A stretch of 64,000 nucleotides of DNA from Candidimonas nitroreducens (GCF_002209565.1 NZ_NJIH01000008.1:62001-126000), one strand, 5' to 3'. Counted from the first letter of the stretch, positions 20,714 to 30,012 are shown. The notes: generated by a model not told the origin, from the letters alone. Numbers and translations: made by a program.

Positions 20714-21484
20714 GTGCTGAAGACGGATGTGTTGATTCAAGGCTACCCCGGACGCGCCATCTGCCACGGCGGCCTGGGCTGGAGCACTACCACCCTGCTG
20801 CGCGGAGAGGGCTCCAATATTCTGGTCGACGTGGGCGCCTTCGGGGTGCGGCATCTGCTAAGGCAACAGCTGCGCGACCTGCAGGTCGAGCCCGCCGATG
20901 TCACGGATGTCGTGCTTACCCATGCCCATTACGATCATGCGGTCAATTTCACGCTTTTTCCAAATGCGGTGATATGGATAGGCGGCCGCGAACTGGCATG
21001 GGCGGCTGCGCAGCCGGCGGGTTTCAACCCTCTGCCAGAGCTGTATGTGCGTGAATTGGATGTGTCGCCGCGCGTACGGCGAGTGGCCGATGGCCAGGAG
21101 TTCCTGCCTGGTTTCACGGCCATAGCCGCGCCTGGCCATACCCCGGGCCATTTGCTGTTTTATGTGACGGCCACTGAAAAGCCGGTACTATTTACCGGGG
21201 ATGCGGCGAAGAATCGCGCAGAGCTATTGTCCGGAATGGTGAACGACACTTATGATGCTCAGGCCAGCCGCGCCAGCCTGGATCTGATCTGGCAATGGTG
21301 GCGCCGGGAGCCCGACACCCTGTTGGTGCCGGGGCACGATGTTTGCATGCGCCTGGACGCCGCTGGGCAGCCCGTTTACGTCGCCGAACGCAAGGCTGCC
21401 ATGAACGCCTGGTTTGGCGAAACCCTGGAACCTGCGGTCATCGATCTGTGTTGTGCGGGCCAGACCGCGCGCTACAGTGCCTGA
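20714..21484 (+). CDS. MBL-fold metallo-hydrolase
   Basis: Metallo-beta-lactamase-fold hydrolase of 256 aa, beginning with GTG four bases after the preceding stop with GGAG overlapping it. The metal motif is HAHYDH, with further ligands in PGHTPGH, FTGDAAKN and VPGHD. There is no signal peptide. The fold and spacing resemble lactonase-type members, and a lactone-opening step feeding the neighbouring hydroxyacid dehydrogenase would make pathway sense, but that is inference. A longer start at 20660 would overlap the upstream gene. Confidence 0.85.
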   Translation: MLKTDVLIQGYPGRAICHGGLGWSTTTLLRGEGSNILVDVGAFGVRHLLRQQLRDLQVEPADVTDVVLTHAHYDHAVNFTLFPNAVIWIGGRELAWAAAQPAGFNPLPELYVRELDVSPRVRRVADGQEFLPGFTAIAAPGHTPGHLLFYVTATEKPVLFTGDAAKNRAELLSGMVNDTYDAQASRASLDLIWQWWRREPDTLLVPGHDVCMRLDAAGQPVYVAERKAAMNAWFGETLEPAVIDLCCAGQTARYSA

Positions 21485-21504
21485 CCGCATATCTGGATCT
21501 CAAT

Positions 21505-22245
21505 ATGACGCTCGATTCCAAGATTATTAATGCTTTCACGCCCACCGGCCGCCTGCGCGCCTCCATCAACGTGGGCAATCCCATCCTTGCCCGCCGTGAT
21601 CCGGCCTCTGGCGCGCCCATGGGCGTGTCTATCGATCTGGCGCATGCCTTCGCCGAGCGGCTGGGCGCCGAGCTGGATCTGGTCGTCTGGGACAGTGCCG
21701 GCAAGTCCGTCGAAGCGGTGACGGCCGAACAGGCCGACATCGGCTTTTTTGCCATCGACCCCGTGCGCGGCAAGGGCATCACTTTCACCGACGCCTACGT
21801 GCTGATCGAAGGCGCTTACCTGGTTCGCCAGGCCTCGCCCTTGCATGATCTGGAGGCCGTCGACCGCGACGGTATCCGCGTCACCGTCGGCAAGGGTAGT
21901 GCGTACGACCTGTATCTGACACGTGAACTCAAGCATGCGAGCATCGTGCGTGCGCCTACCTCGCCTGCCGTGGTGGATACGTTCCTGTCCGAAAACGTAG
22001 ATGTCGCGGCCGGCGTAAAACAGCAATTGGAAGCCGATATGGCCCGTGTCCCCGGCTTGCGCATGCTGCCCGGCAGCTTCATGGTCATCCGGCAGGCCAT
22101 GGGCTGCCCCAAAAGCCGAGGCGCCGAGGCCGCGGCGGCGCTGGGCGCCTTCGTTGAGGAAATGAAAGCCAGCGGCTTCGTGGCGGACGCCCTGCGGCGT
22201 CATGGCATTCAGGGCGCCGCGGTGGCCCCTGCTTCGGGTGCGTAA
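21505..22245 (+). CDS. Type-3 amino-acid-type solute-binding protein without a signal peptide
   Basis: Protein of 246 aa with the bacterial extracellular solute-binding protein family 3 fold (GRLRASINVGNPILARRD, GVSIDLAHAFAERLGAEL, ADIGFFAIDPVRGKGITFT). The N-terminus MTLDSKIINAFTPTG is not hydrophobic, so no export signal is seen. The nearest upstream in-frame sequence lies in the preceding gene and does not supply one. It may be a cytoplasmic ligand-binding or enzyme-like member, or a degenerate transporter part. It is the last gene of the LysR cluster and has no permease or ATPase partner. Confidence 0.8.
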   Translation: MTLDSKIINAFTPTGRLRASINVGNPILARRDPASGAPMGVSIDLAHAFAERLGAELDLVVWDSAGKSVEAVTAEQADIGFFAIDPVRGKGITFTDAYVLIEGAYLVRQASPLHDLEAVDRDGIRVTVGKGSAYDLYLTRELKHASIVRAPTSPAVVDTFLSENVDVAAGVKQQLEADMARVPGLRMLPGSFMVIRQAMGCPKSRGAEAAAALGAFVEEMKASGFVADALRRHGIQGAAVAPASGA

Positions 22246-22336
22246 GCGCTAAGCGGGCCCATCGCAAGGTCTTGACCGGCCTGCGTAGCCTGTGTGCGGC
22301 CGGGCCGGGGGCGCAAGAGCCCGCTGGCCGCTCTGC

Positions 22337-22402
22337 AAAAAAACAGAATCCGTGCGCGGAAAACAGAATCCCCACGCCGCATGTTGCGGCGTGGGGATTC
22401 TG
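22337..22402 (-). terminator. Strong rho-independent terminator of rplU-rpmA, with a partial duplicate tail
   Basis: A perfect 18-bp stem (22364-22381 with 22385-22402) with a three-base loop is followed on the minus strand by TTTT. About 20 bases further on, the end of the arm and T-run occur again (GGATTCTGTTTTTTT, complement of 22337-22351), looking like a partial duplicate of the terminator tail. It is about 70 bases past the rpmA stop. Confidence 0.92.
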
Positions 22403-22470
22403 TAGGCAATTCCGTGCGGCCTTTGTGTCGGCCCAGGGCACGCGGCTGCCGGCCGCGTGCCGCGTCGCGC

Positions 22471-22731
22471 CTATTCGGCGGCGACCACCGAGACCGTATG
22501 CTTGTTCAGCGCGCCCTTGACCGCGAACTGCACCGTGCCGTCGACCAGCGAGTACAGGGTGTGATCCTTGCCCATGCCGACGTTGGTGCCGGCGTGGAAG
22601 CGCGTGCCGCGCTGGCGCACGATGATCGAGCCGGCGGGAATCAGCTGGCCGCCGTATGCCTTGACGCCGAGTCGCTTCGATTCCGAGTCGCGTCCGTTGC
22701 GGGTCGAGCCGCCGCCTTTTTTCTGTGCCAT
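22471..22731 (-). CDS. rpmA: 50S ribosomal protein L27
   Basis: L27, 86 aa, sits near the peptidyl-transferase centre. The N-terminus [19 protein letters not shown] is the conserved L27 start and lacks the Firmicutes-type cleavable extension. It follows rplU by 36 bases on the same strand and ends at the strong terminator downstream. In most relatives obgE is next; here a LysR-controlled cluster intervenes. Confidence 0.98.
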   Translation of the reverse strand: MAQKKGGGSTRNGRDSESKRLGVKAYGGQLIPAGSIIVRQRGTRFHAGTNVGMGKDHTLYSLVDGTVQFAVKGALNKHTVSVVAAE

Positions 22732-22767
22732 GTTTAGCTCCTGCTATGCAATACCGGTGCTTCGATC

Positions 22768-23079
22768 TTAGGCCGTGACGGCTTCGATGCGAATTTCGGT
22801 GTAGTTCTGACGATGGCCCTGGTGCTTCTGGTAATGCTTGCGACGGCGCATCTTGAAGATCTTGACCTTGTCGTGCCGGCCTTGCGCAAGAACCGTTGCC
22901 TTGACCGAGGCCCCATCGACCAAAGGCGTACCAATCTTGAGTTGGTCGCCTTCGCCTACCGAGAGAACCTGATCCAGCGTGATTTCTTGCCCGATGTCTG
23001 CCGGTATCTGTTCTACCTTGAGTTTTTGGCCGGCGGCAACACGATACTGCTTGCCTCCGGTTTTTATGACCGCATACAT
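22768..23079 (-). CDS. rplU: 50S ribosomal protein L21
   Basis: L21, 103 aa, the normal bacterial length. It begins [20 protein letters not shown] and ends with the basic [19 protein letters not shown] segment that contacts 23S rRNA. It is the first gene of the rplU-rpmA pair, with a well-formed promoter and a leader hairpin upstream. Confidence 0.98.
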   Translation of the reverse strand: MYAVIKTGGKQYRVAAGQKLKVEQIPADIGQEITLDQVLSVGEGDQLKIGTPLVDGASVKATVLAQGRHDKVKIFKMRRRKHYQKHQGHRQNYTEIRIEAVTA

Positions 23080-23103
23080 TTGGGGTATACCTCAAAAAAT
23101 TAC

Positions 23104-23156
23104 CTTGGCAAAATGCCAAGCTCGCTACTATAGCGTGAATTTGTTTTTGAAGTCAA
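23104..23156 (-). promoter_or_regulatory. rplU promoter and leader hairpin
   Basis: On the minus strand TTGACT (complement of 23151-23156) and TATAGT (complement of 23127-23132) are 18 bp apart. Just downstream of the expected start is a perfect 7-bp hairpin, CTTGGCA/TGCCAAG with a three-base loop (23104-23120), about 25 bases before the rplU ATG. The hairpin could be a translational feedback site, but no known leader class is recognised. Confidence 0.75.
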
Positions 23157-23167
23157 ATAGTTGCGGG

Positions 23168-23201
23168 CGCCCCGCGCCGCGTGCACGGGCGCCGCGGGGC
23201 G
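23168..23201 (-). terminator. GC-rich stem-loop downstream of argJ
   Basis: A perfect 9-bp GC stem (23168-23176 with 23193-23201) lies 111 bases past the argJ stop. There is no T-run directly after it, so intrinsic termination is uncertain. Confidence 0.4.
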
Positions 23202-23311
23202 GGGTTCCCGGCGCTCGGCCCCGGCGATCGAGGGCATTCCGTCTGCCCAGGCCTGAGTGGCAACGCCAGCATGGGCCGCACCCGTAGGGCGCGGGCTGAG
23301 CCGCCCCAGGC

Positions 23312-24538
23312 TCAGGATCGGTAGTCGGCGTTGATGCTGACGTATTCGTGCGAGAAGTCGCAGGTGTAGACGGTGTCGGCCACATTGCCGCGGCCCAGGG
23401 CGATGCGCACCACGATTTCGGGTTCTTTCATGACCCGCTGGCCGTCTTCTTCCCGGTAGTCGGGGTGGCGGCCGCCCTGGCTGGCCACCAGTACGTCGCC
23501 CAGCCAGAGGCGGATGCCGTCCACGTCCAGGTCGGCTATGCCGGCATAGCCGATGGCGGCCAGGATGCGGCCCAGGTTCGGGTCGGAGGCATAGAAGGCG
23601 GTCTTGACCAGCGGCGACTGGGCCACCGAGTACGCCACCTTGAGCGCTTCTTCGGTGCTGGCGGCTTCTTCGACGCGTATGGTCATGAACTTGGTGGCGC
23701 CTTCGGCGTCGCGCACGATTTTTTGCGCCAGCTCGGCCGCGGCCGATTCCAGGGCCGCGTACAGGGCGGCATAGCGCGGGTCGTTTTCGGATTCGATGCG
23801 CAGGCCCGAGCGCCCGGTGGCCATGATGATGAAGGAGTCGTTGGTCGAGGTGTCGCCGTCGACCGTGATGCGGTTGAACGAACGGTCGGCGATCGCGCCG
23901 GCGGCGCGGCGCAGCAGCGCGGTGTCGATGCCGGCGTCGGTGGCCAGGTAGCCCAGCATCGTCGCCATATTGGGCCGGATCATGCCGGCGCCCTTGCTGA
24001 TGCCGGTGATGGTGACGGTGGTGCCGTCCAGTTCCAGCCTGCGCGAGACGATCTTGGGCTGGGTGTCGGTGGTCATGATGCTGTGGGCGGCAGCGTACCA
24101 GTTGCCCGGCGCCAAGTTGGCCACTGCCTGCGGCAGCGCGGCGGTAAGGCGCTGCACCGGCAGGGGTTCCAGAATGACGCCGGTGGAAAAGGGCAGCACT
24201 TGCTGCGCTTCGATGCCCAGCAGGCCGGCCAGCGCGGCGCAGGTTTCCTGCGCGGCGGCCAGGCCCGGCGCGCCGGTGCCGGCGTTGGCGTTGCCGGTGT
24301 TGATCACCAGGGCGCGCACGCCGCGGCCGGCGGCCAGGTGGCTTTCGCAAACTTGCACCGGCGCGGCGCGGAAGCGGTTGCGGGTGAATACGCCCGCCAC
24401 CGAGGCGCCTTCGGCCAGGCGGAATACTGTCAGGTCGCGCCGTCCGGCCTTGCGTATGCCTGCTTCGGCAATGCCGATCTCCACGCCGGCGACGGGGAAG
24501 ATCTCGGATTCGGAGGGGATGTGCAGATTGACGGCCAT
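23312..24538 (-). CDS. argJ: Bifunctional ornithine acetyltransferase / N-acetylglutamate synthase
   Basis: Arginine biosynthesis enzyme recycling the acetyl group from N-acetylornithine to glutamate, 408 aa. The self-cleavage site is at the conserved MATML threonine within [20 protein letters not shown], which splits the precursor into alpha and beta chains. VNTGNAN-type residues ([15 protein letters not shown]) and the [19 protein letters not shown]-like segment are conserved. The C-terminus [15 protein letters not shown] is the family end. Whether it is mono- or bifunctional cannot be read from sequence. Confidence 0.96.
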   Translation of the reverse strand: MAVNLHIPSESEIFPVAGVEIGIAEAGIRKAGRRDLTVFRLAEGASVAGVFTRNRFRAAPVQVCESHLAAGRGVRALVINTGNANAGTGAPGLAAAQETCAALAGLLGIEAQQVLPFSTGVILEPLPVQRLTAALPQAVANLAPGNWYAAAHSIMTTDTQPKIVSRRLELDGTTVTITGISKGAGMIRPNMATMLGYLATDAGIDTALLRRAAGAIADRSFNRITVDGDTSTNDSFIIMATGRSGLRIESENDPRYAALYAALESAAAELAQKIVRDAEGATKFMTIRVEEAASTEEALKVAYSVAQSPLVKTAFYASDPNLGRILAAIGYAGIADLDVDGIRLWLGDVLVASQGGRHPDYREEDGQRVMKEPEIVVRIALGRGNVADTVYTCDFSHEYVSINADYRS

Positions 24539-24578
24539 GACGCTGTGCTCGACGGTGGGTTGTGTGTGGGGGTTTGGT

Positions 24579-25091
24579 TCAGGGTTTGGCGTTGCGGCGC
24601 GGCTGGTTGAGCAGCTTCAGTTCGCCCAGCGCCTCGTACAGGGCGTCGCGGCTTTTCTCGGACAGCCCGCCCAGCATTTCGCGTATCCATTGCTCGTGCG
24701 ACTGGGCCATCTTGCGGAACACACGCTTGCCGCGCGCGGTGAGGCGGATCAGCGAGCTGCGCCTGTCGGTCGCCACCTTGATGCGCTCGACCATGCCTTC
24801 TTTCTCGAGCTGGTCGGTGATGCCGGTGATGTTGCCGTTGGTGACCATCATGTGGCGCGACAGCTCGCTCATTTTCATGCCGGCCGGTTCGCGCAGCAGT
24901 TGCGCCATGAGGTCGAAGCGCGGCAGGGTGGTTTCGTATTCGACGCGCAGCCGGCTGCGGATCTCGCCCTCGATCAGGTTGCAGCAGGTCAGCAGCCGCA
25001 GCCAGAGGCGCAGATCGTGGTGGTCTTCCGGCACAGTCCGGCTTTCCAGGTCGGGCATGTGCTGCTCGGCGCTTGCTTGGATATCGCTCAT
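24579..25091 (-). CDS. MarR-family regulator, likely of the aromatic-CoA cluster
   Basis: MarR-type dimeric repressor of 170 aa. A winged helix is visible ([22 protein letters not shown], then [31 protein letters not shown]). It is divergent from the M14-like hydrolase and aromatic degradation genes. Two of their promoters share a TTTAAWCCTAAA site on the -10 region (25207-25218 and 26580-26591), the expected position for a repressor. MarR proteins of such clusters often respond to the CoA-thioester intermediate (family knowledge). No Shine-Dalgarno is evident, and a degenerate C repeat lies just upstream of its ATG. Confidence 0.85.
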   Translation of the reverse strand: MSDIQASAEQHMPDLESRTVPEDHHDLRLWLRLLTCCNLIEGEIRSRLRVEYETTLPRFDLMAQLLREPAGMKMSELSRHMMVTNGNITGITDQLEKEGMVERIKVATDRRSSLIRLTARGKRVFRKMAQSHEQWIREMLGGLSEKSRDALYEALGELKLLNQPRRNAKP

Positions 25092-25094
25092 GGT

Positions 25095-25131
25095 CAGGGC
25101 CGGCTCACGCTAAAAAGAGTGCCGCAATGGC
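25095..25131. repeat. Degenerate C-family half element upstream of marR
   Basis: AGGGCCGGCTCACGCTAAAA plus the following GAGTGCCGCAATGGC matches the left arm and flank of element C1 (4758-4793) at about 30 of 36 positions. Here it lies in the marR leader rather than at a stop codon. Confidence 0.6.
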
Positions 25132-25183
25132 GCCACGGCCGCGGCCGCCGGCGCGCCGTGCAGCACGTCATTATGAAAACAGC

Positions 25184-25218
25184 TTGAATTGTAAAGGCAA
25201 ACACTTTTTAATCCTAAA
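25184..25218 (+). promoter_or_regulatory. Promoter of the M14-like hydrolase gene with overlapping MarR-type operator
   Basis: TTGAAT (25184-25189) and TTTAAT (25207-25212) are 17 bp apart. TTTAATCCTAAA (25207-25218) overlaps the -10 and differs by one base from the site at 26580-26591 in front of the flavin monooxygenase gene. A bound repressor here would block polymerase. Confidence 0.65.
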
Positions 25219-25335
25219 CCACAAGCCCTGAGCCGCGAACCATACAAAACCGCTGTAAAGCCCGCTCGGCTTTCCATCGGCCGGGTGGTTTGTCCGCCAA
25301 CAACACAAGCACGCTTTCCGAGGGATGCTCCTGCC

Positions 25336-26418
25336 ATGTTCGAGAAATTCTTTTCCGCCTCGTATGCCGAAGCCCGGCAGTCATTCCTGGCCGCCGCGCA
25401 CACCCGTGGCTACACCGTGCGCAGCGAGGTCAACCCCGTCGGCCCGGGCGTGGACGGTGAAGCGCTGGCCATAGACACTGCCTACGCCGGGCCGGACGAC
25501 GCCCGCGCGCTGCTGATGCTCAGTTCGGGCACGCACGGGGCCGAAGGCTATTGCGGCTCGGGCTGCCAGATTGCCCTGATGCACGACGAGCCGCTGCTGC
25601 ACAAGGCCGCCGCGGCCGGCATAGGCATACTGCTGGTGCATGCCCTGAACCCCTACGGCTTTTCCTACGGCCATCGCACCAACGAAGACAATATCGACCT
25701 GAACCGCAATTTCTGCGATTACACCAAGCCCCTGCCGGTAAACGCCCACTACGCCGATCTGCATCCGCTGCTGCTGCCCGAGGCGTGGCCGCCGGGCCCG
25801 GACAACGAGGCGGCCATCCAGGACTTCATCCGCACGCGCGGCGAGCGCGCCTACGGCGAGGCCGTGATGAAAGGCCAACACACGCACGCCGACGGCCTGT
25901 TCTACGGCGGCGTGGCGCCGTCCTGGAGCAATCTCGTGCTGCGCCGGATCTGCCGCGAATACGGCAGCGGCCGCGAGCGTGTGGCCTGGATCGACTATCA
26001 CACCGGCCTGGGGCCCTACGGCCACGCCGAGAAAATCTTCGTGCAGCCGCCGGGCGCTGACTACGAGCGGGCGCTGCAGTGGTGGGGCCGCGACTTGGTG
26101 CCCATCTTCGGCGCCGAGTCCAGCACGGTGGACATTGCCGGTACGCTGGTGCAGGCCATGCTGGAAGAGTGCGGCGATGTGCCGCAGCGCACTTTCCTGG
26201 CCCTGGAATACGGCACGCGGCCGCTGCCGGAAGTGTTCATGGCGCTGCGCAGCGACCGCTGGCTGGAAAGCCATCCGCAGGCCGACCCCGAACTGCGCCG
26301 GCAATTGAAGGCGGTGCACCGGGATACCTTCTACCCCAACCACGACGACTGGCGCGGCGCCGTCATAGGCCAGTCGCGCGCCACGCTGCTGCAGACGCTG
26401 AACGGCCTGGCCGGCTAA
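25336..26418 (+). CDS. DUF2817 / M14-like zinc hydrolase of the aromatic cluster
   Basis: Predicted zinc carboxypeptidase-fold hydrolase of 360 aa (DUF2817). The zinc ligands are apparent as H67 and E70 in GTHGAEGYCG and H222 in IDYHTGLG. N123-R124 in NIDLNRNF would bind a substrate carboxylate, and E291 in LALEYGT matches the catalytic glutamate. No signal peptide is seen. Characterised relatives cleave amides or peptides, including N-acyl amino acids. Its promoter carries the same operator-like site as the catabolic operon, so it may release the aromatic acid from a conjugate; this is inference. The start at 25336 is the first ATG after the promoter. Confidence 0.82.
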   Translation: MFEKFFSASYAEARQSFLAAAHTRGYTVRSEVNPVGPGVDGEALAIDTAYAGPDDARALLMLSSGTHGAEGYCGSGCQIALMHDEPLLHKAAAAGIGILLVHALNPYGFSYGHRTNEDNIDLNRNFCDYTKPLPVNAHYADLHPLLLPEAWPPGPDNEAAIQDFIRTRGERAYGEAVMKGQHTHADGLFYGGVAPSWSNLVLRRICREYGSGRERVAWIDYHTGLGPYGHAEKIFVQPPGADYERALQWWGRDLVPIFGAESSTVDIAGTLVQAMLEECGDVPQRTFLALEYGTRPLPEVFMALRSDRWLESHPQADPELRRQLKAVHRDTFYPNHDDWRGAVIGQSRATLLQTLNGLAG

Positions 26419-26551
26419 GTCCGCGGCCCTCGGCCGCGCCGCCGCGCTCGATGCACGGAAGGGAGGCGGCCCCGATGGCCCGAAGCCCGGGCTGCCGGAG
26501 CGGGGTGACGGCGGCAGGGCGGCCGATCCCGATCATGATCGCAAATACCAC

Positions 26552-26591
26552 TTGCCAGCTTCGTTTGTTAGCGATATAGTTTAAACCTAAA
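26552..26591 (+). promoter_or_regulatory. Promoter of the aromatic-CoA operon with MarR-type operator
   Basis: TTGCCA (26552-26557) and TATAGT (26575-26580) are exactly 17 bp apart. TTTAAACCTAAA (26580-26591) begins at the last base of the -10 and forms part of an imperfect dyad AGTTTAAACCTAAAGT. It matches 11 of 12 bases of the site in the promoter at 25184. The start codon it serves is at 26672. Confidence 0.7.
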
Positions 26592-26671
26592 GTATTTTGA
26601 CGGACGGCCCGGCATGGCGTCCGCCGCCTGCCGGTTCCTGGATGCCGGCGCCGCGCCCGGAGATCATCGAC

Positions 26672-29008
26672 ATGAAAGTCTTGTGCATAGGTGGAGGCCC
26701 CGCGGGCCTGTATTTCGGTCTGCTGATGAAGCTGGGGGATCCGAGCCGCGATGTCACCGTGGTCGAGCGCAACCGCCCCTATGACACTTTCGGCTGGGGC
26801 GTAGTGTTCTCCGATGCCACGCTCGATAATCTGCGCCAGGCCGACCCCGTGTCGGCCGAAGAGATCAGCGCCGCCTTCAACCACTGGGACGACATCGAAA
26901 TCAATTACCGCGGCCGCAGCGTGCGCAGCGGCGGCCACGGCTTCATCGGCATCGGCCGCAAGAAGCTGCTGAACATCCTGCAGGCCCGCTGCGAACAACT
27001 GGGCGTGAAGCTGGTATTCGAAACCGATGTCACCGACGACCAGGCCCTGGCCGAGCAATACCAGGCCGACCTGGTAATCGCCTCCGACGGCCTGAACAGC
27101 CGCGTACGCACGCGCTACGCCGATACCTTCAAGCCCGACATCGACACGCGCCAGTGCCGCTTCGTCTGGCTCGGCACGCGCAAGACCTTCGACGCCTTCA
27201 CCTTCGCTTTCGTGCAGACCGAGCACGGCTGGTTCCAGGCCCACGCCTACCAGTTCGAGCCTGGCATGTCGACCTTCATCGTCGAAACCCTGGATTCCAC
27301 CTGGAAGGCCGCCGGGCTGGACACCATGAGCCAGGAAGACGGCATCGCTTATTGCGAGCAGTTGTTCGCCCCCTGGCTGGACGGTAATCCGCTGGTTTCC
27401 AACGCCACGCACCTGCGCGGCTCGGCCATCTGGATCCGCTTCCCGCGGGTCATCTGCAACACCTGGGTGCACCGCCAGGCGCTGCCCGGAGGGCGCACGG
27501 TACCCGTGGTGCTGATGGGCGACGCGGCGCATACCGCGCATTTCTCCATCGGCTCGGGCACCAAGCTGGCGCTGGAAGACGCCATCGAACTCGACCGCTC
27601 CATCCGCGCCCATCCCAGCGACCTGGAAGCCGCCCTACATCACTATGAAGAGGTGCGCAGCGTCGAAGTGCTGAAGATCCAGAACGCGGCGCGCAACTCC
27701 ACCGAGTGGTTCGAGAATGTCGAGCGCTATGCTGCCCTCGAGCCCGAGCAGTTCGCCTATTCGCTGCTGACCCGCTCGCAGCGCATTTCGCACGAAAACC
27801 TGCGGCTGCGCGATGCGGGCTGGCTGGAAGGCTACGAGCGTTGGATGGCCGGCAAGGCCGGCGTCGATACGCACGACCAGGCGGTGCCGCCCATGCATCT
27901 GCCCTATACCGTGCGCGGCGTAACCCTGAAGAACCGCGTAATGGTCTCGCCCATGGCCATGTATTCCAGCGTGGACGGCGTGCCGGGCGACTTCCACCTG
28001 GTGCACCTGGGCGCGCGCGCCATGGGCGGCGCCGGCCTGGTCATGGTCGAAATGACCTGCGTCTCGCCCGAGGCGCGCATCACCCCGGGCTGCCCCGGCA
28101 TGTGGAACGACGAACAAATGCACGCCTTCAAGCGCATCGTCGATTTCGTGCACGGCAACAGCAGCGCCCGCATCGGCATGCAGCTGGGCCACGCCGGGCG
28201 CAAGGGATCCACGCGCGTCAGCTGGGAAGGCACCGACCTGCCCTTGTCCGAAGGCAACTGGCCGCTGGTATCGGCCTCGTCCATACCCTATATAGAAGGC
28301 GTGTCGCAGGTGCCGCAGGCAATGACGCGCGCACAAATGGACGAGGTGCGCGACCAGTTCGTGGCCGCGGCGCGGCGCGCCCACGAGGCCGGCTTCGATT
28401 GGCTCGAGCTGCACTGCGCCCACGGCTACCTGCTGTCCAGCTTCATCTCGCCCCTGACCAACCAGCGCGGCGACGAATACGGCGGCTCGCTGGAAAACCG
28501 CCTGCGCTATCCGCTGGAAGTCTTCCACGCGGTGCGCGCGGCCTGGCCCGAAGACCTGCCCATGTCGGTGCGCATCTCGGCCCACGACTGGGTCGAGGGC
28601 GGCATCACGGCCGACGACGCCATCGAGATCGCCCGCCGCTTCAAGCAGGCCGGCGCCGATCTGGTCGACTGCTCGTCGGGCCAGGTCAGCAAGGCCGAAC
28701 AACCGGTCTACGGGCGCATGTATCAAACGCCGTTCGCCGACCGTGTGCGCAACGAGGCCGGCGTGGCCACGATTGCCGTGGGCGCCATCTTCGAAGCCGA
28801 CCACGTCAACAGCATCATCGCTTCGGGCCGCGCCGACCTGTGCGCCCTGGCCCGCCCGCACCTGGCCGACGCGGCCTGGACGCTGCGCGAATCGGCACGC
28901 ATCGGCTATACCGACGTGGCGTGGCCCAAGCAATACTTCCCGGCCAAGCGCCAGCTCGAGACCAATTTCGAGCGCGCCGCGGCCTATGCCCAGCAGGTGG
29001 GCAAATGA
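26672..29008 (+). CDS. Fused flavin monooxygenase / OYE-type reductase acting on an aryl-CoA (2-aminobenzoyl-CoA or salicylyl-CoA type)
   Basis: Two-domain flavoenzyme of 778 aa. Residues 1-400 are a single-component FAD monooxygenase ([10 protein letters not shown] near the start, [21 protein letters not shown]). About 405-778 are an old-yellow-enzyme-like FMN reductase ([38 protein letters not shown]). This architecture is that of 2-aminobenzoyl-CoA monooxygenase/reductase of Azoarcus evansii and of proteins annotated as salicylyl-CoA 5-hydroxylase. It would hydroxylate and dearomatise the ring. GGAG upstream of 26672 supports this ATG over the in-frame 26597. Downstream genes supply a CoA ligase and beta-oxidation-like steps. 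The exact substrate needs assay. Confidence 0.88.
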   Translation: MKVLCIGGGPAGLYFGLLMKLGDPSRDVTVVERNRPYDTFGWGVVFSDATLDNLRQADPVSAEEISAAFNHWDDIEINYRGRSVRSGGHGFIGIGRKKLLNILQARCEQLGVKLVFETDVTDDQALAEQYQADLVIASDGLNSRVRTRYADTFKPDIDTRQCRFVWLGTRKTFDAFTFAFVQTEHGWFQAHAYQFEPGMSTFIVETLDSTWKAAGLDTMSQEDGIAYCEQLFAPWLDGNPLVSNATHLRGSAIWIRFPRVICNTWVHRQALPGGRTVPVVLMGDAAHTAHFSIGSGTKLALEDAIELDRSIRAHPSDLEAALHHYEEVRSVEVLKIQNAARNSTEWFENVERYAALEPEQFAYSLLTRSQRISHENLRLRDAGWLEGYERWMAGKAGVDTHDQAVPPMHLPYTVRGVTLKNRVMVSPMAMYSSVDGVPGDFHLVHLGARAMGGAGLVMVEMTCVSPEARITPGCPGMWNDEQMHAFKRIVDFVHGNSSARIGMQLGHAGRKGSTRVSWEGTDLPLSEGNWPLVSASSIPYIEGVSQVPQAMTRAQMDEVRDQFVAAARRAHEAGFDWLELHCAHGYLLSSFISPLTNQRGDEYGGSLENRLRYPLEVFHAVRAAWPEDLPMSVRISAHDWVEGGITADDAIEIARRFKQAGADLVDCSSGQVSKAEQPVYGRMYQTPFADRVRNEAGVATIAVGAIFEADHVNSIIASGRADLCALARPHLADAAWTLRESARIGYTDVAWPKQYFPAKRQLETNFERAAAYAQQVGK

Positions 29009-29850
29009 GCGTGGCTGCTGACGCCGCTTCCGGCGCGGGTGCCGCGCCGCGTCGCGATGGCGGGCCGGCCGGCCTGGCCCTGCAGGGGCGCCACGCGCTG
29101 GTCACCGGCGCGTCGCGCGGCATAGGGTATGAAGTCGCGCGTGCGCTGCTGGCGCAGGGCGCGCGCGTGACCTTGCTAGGTCGCTCGCAGCACTCCCTGC
29201 AGCAGGCCGCGGCGGCCTTGGCGGAACTCGGCGAGGTGTATGCCGCCAGCGCCGACGTGGCACGCCGGCAAGATGTAGACGCCGCGTTCGCCTCGGCCGC
29301 GCAGCACTTCGGCCCCGTGGACATCCTGGTCAACAATGCCGGCCAGGCGGTCAGCCAGCGTTTCGACCGCCTCAGCGAAGAGCAGTGGCAGCAGATGCTG
29401 GCCGTCAATCTCACCGGCACCTTCCATTGCATGCAGGCGGCGCTGCCCGGCATGCTGCAGCGACAGTGGGGGCGCATCGTCAACGTGGCCAGTACGGCCG
29501 GCCTGGTCGGCTATGCCTATGTCAGCGCTTACTGTGCGGCCAAGCATGCGGTGGTGGGTCTGACGCGCTCGGTCGCGCTGGAAGCCGCCGGCAAGGGCGT
29601 GACCGTGAATGCAGTCTGTCCGGGCTATACCGAAACCGACATCGTGCGCGAGGCTGTCTCCAACATCAGCGACAAGACCGGCATGAGTCCCGAGCAGGCG
29701 CGCGCCAAGCTGGCCGAGCGCAATCCGCAAGGCCGGCTGGTGCAGCCCGAAGAGGTGGCCTGCGCGGTGCAGTGGCTGTGCCTGCCGCAGGCCGGCGCAG
29801 TCAATGGGCAGTCCATCCCCGTCGACGGGGGCGAAGTCATGTCCGGCTAG
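29005..29850 (+). CDS. SDR-family oxidoreductase of the aryl-CoA pathway
   Basis: Short-chain dehydrogenase of 281 aa. The cofactor motif [10 protein letters not shown] is near residue 35 after an unusual A/G-rich N-terminal extension, followed by NNAG and the catalytic Y-C-A-A-K motif in SAYCAAKH. The C-terminal SIPVDGGEV is usual for the family. It likely oxidises a hydroxyacyl-CoA or an alicyclic hydroxyl made after dearomatisation. The ATG overlaps the stop of the monooxygenase/reductase by four bases, so translation is coupled. The shortened homologue start could be further in, but no better ribosome site is seen. Confidence 0.87.
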   Translation: MSVAADAASGAGAAPRRDGGPAGLALQGRHALVTGASRGIGYEVARALLAQGARVTLLGRSQHSLQQAAAALAELGEVYAASADVARRQDVDAAFASAAQHFGPVDILVNNAGQAVSQRFDRLSEEQWQQMLAVNLTGTFHCMQAALPGMLQRQWGRIVNVASTAGLVGYAYVSAYCAAKHAVVGLTRSVALEAAGKGVTVNAVCPGYTETDIVREAVSNISDKTGMSPEQARAKLAERNPQGRLVQPEEVACAVQWLCLPQAGAVNGQSIPVDGGEVMSG

Positions 29851-30012
29851 GCGCGGCCGGCCAGGCGCGGCCGGCTAGGCACGCGCAGCTTGCCGCCGAC
29901 GGCCCTGCGGCAGCCGGCGCCGGAATCGCGCGGTAGCCAGGCGGTATTCGGCAACAAGATCATCGGCGCCGGGTTCCCAGCGAACCGGCCCATAACGCAC
30001 AGGAGTCCACAC

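Noticed and set aside
22085-23119. A minus-strand frame spanning rpmA and rplU
   Set aside because: It runs through two ribosomal protein genes in another frame and shows no family resemblance.
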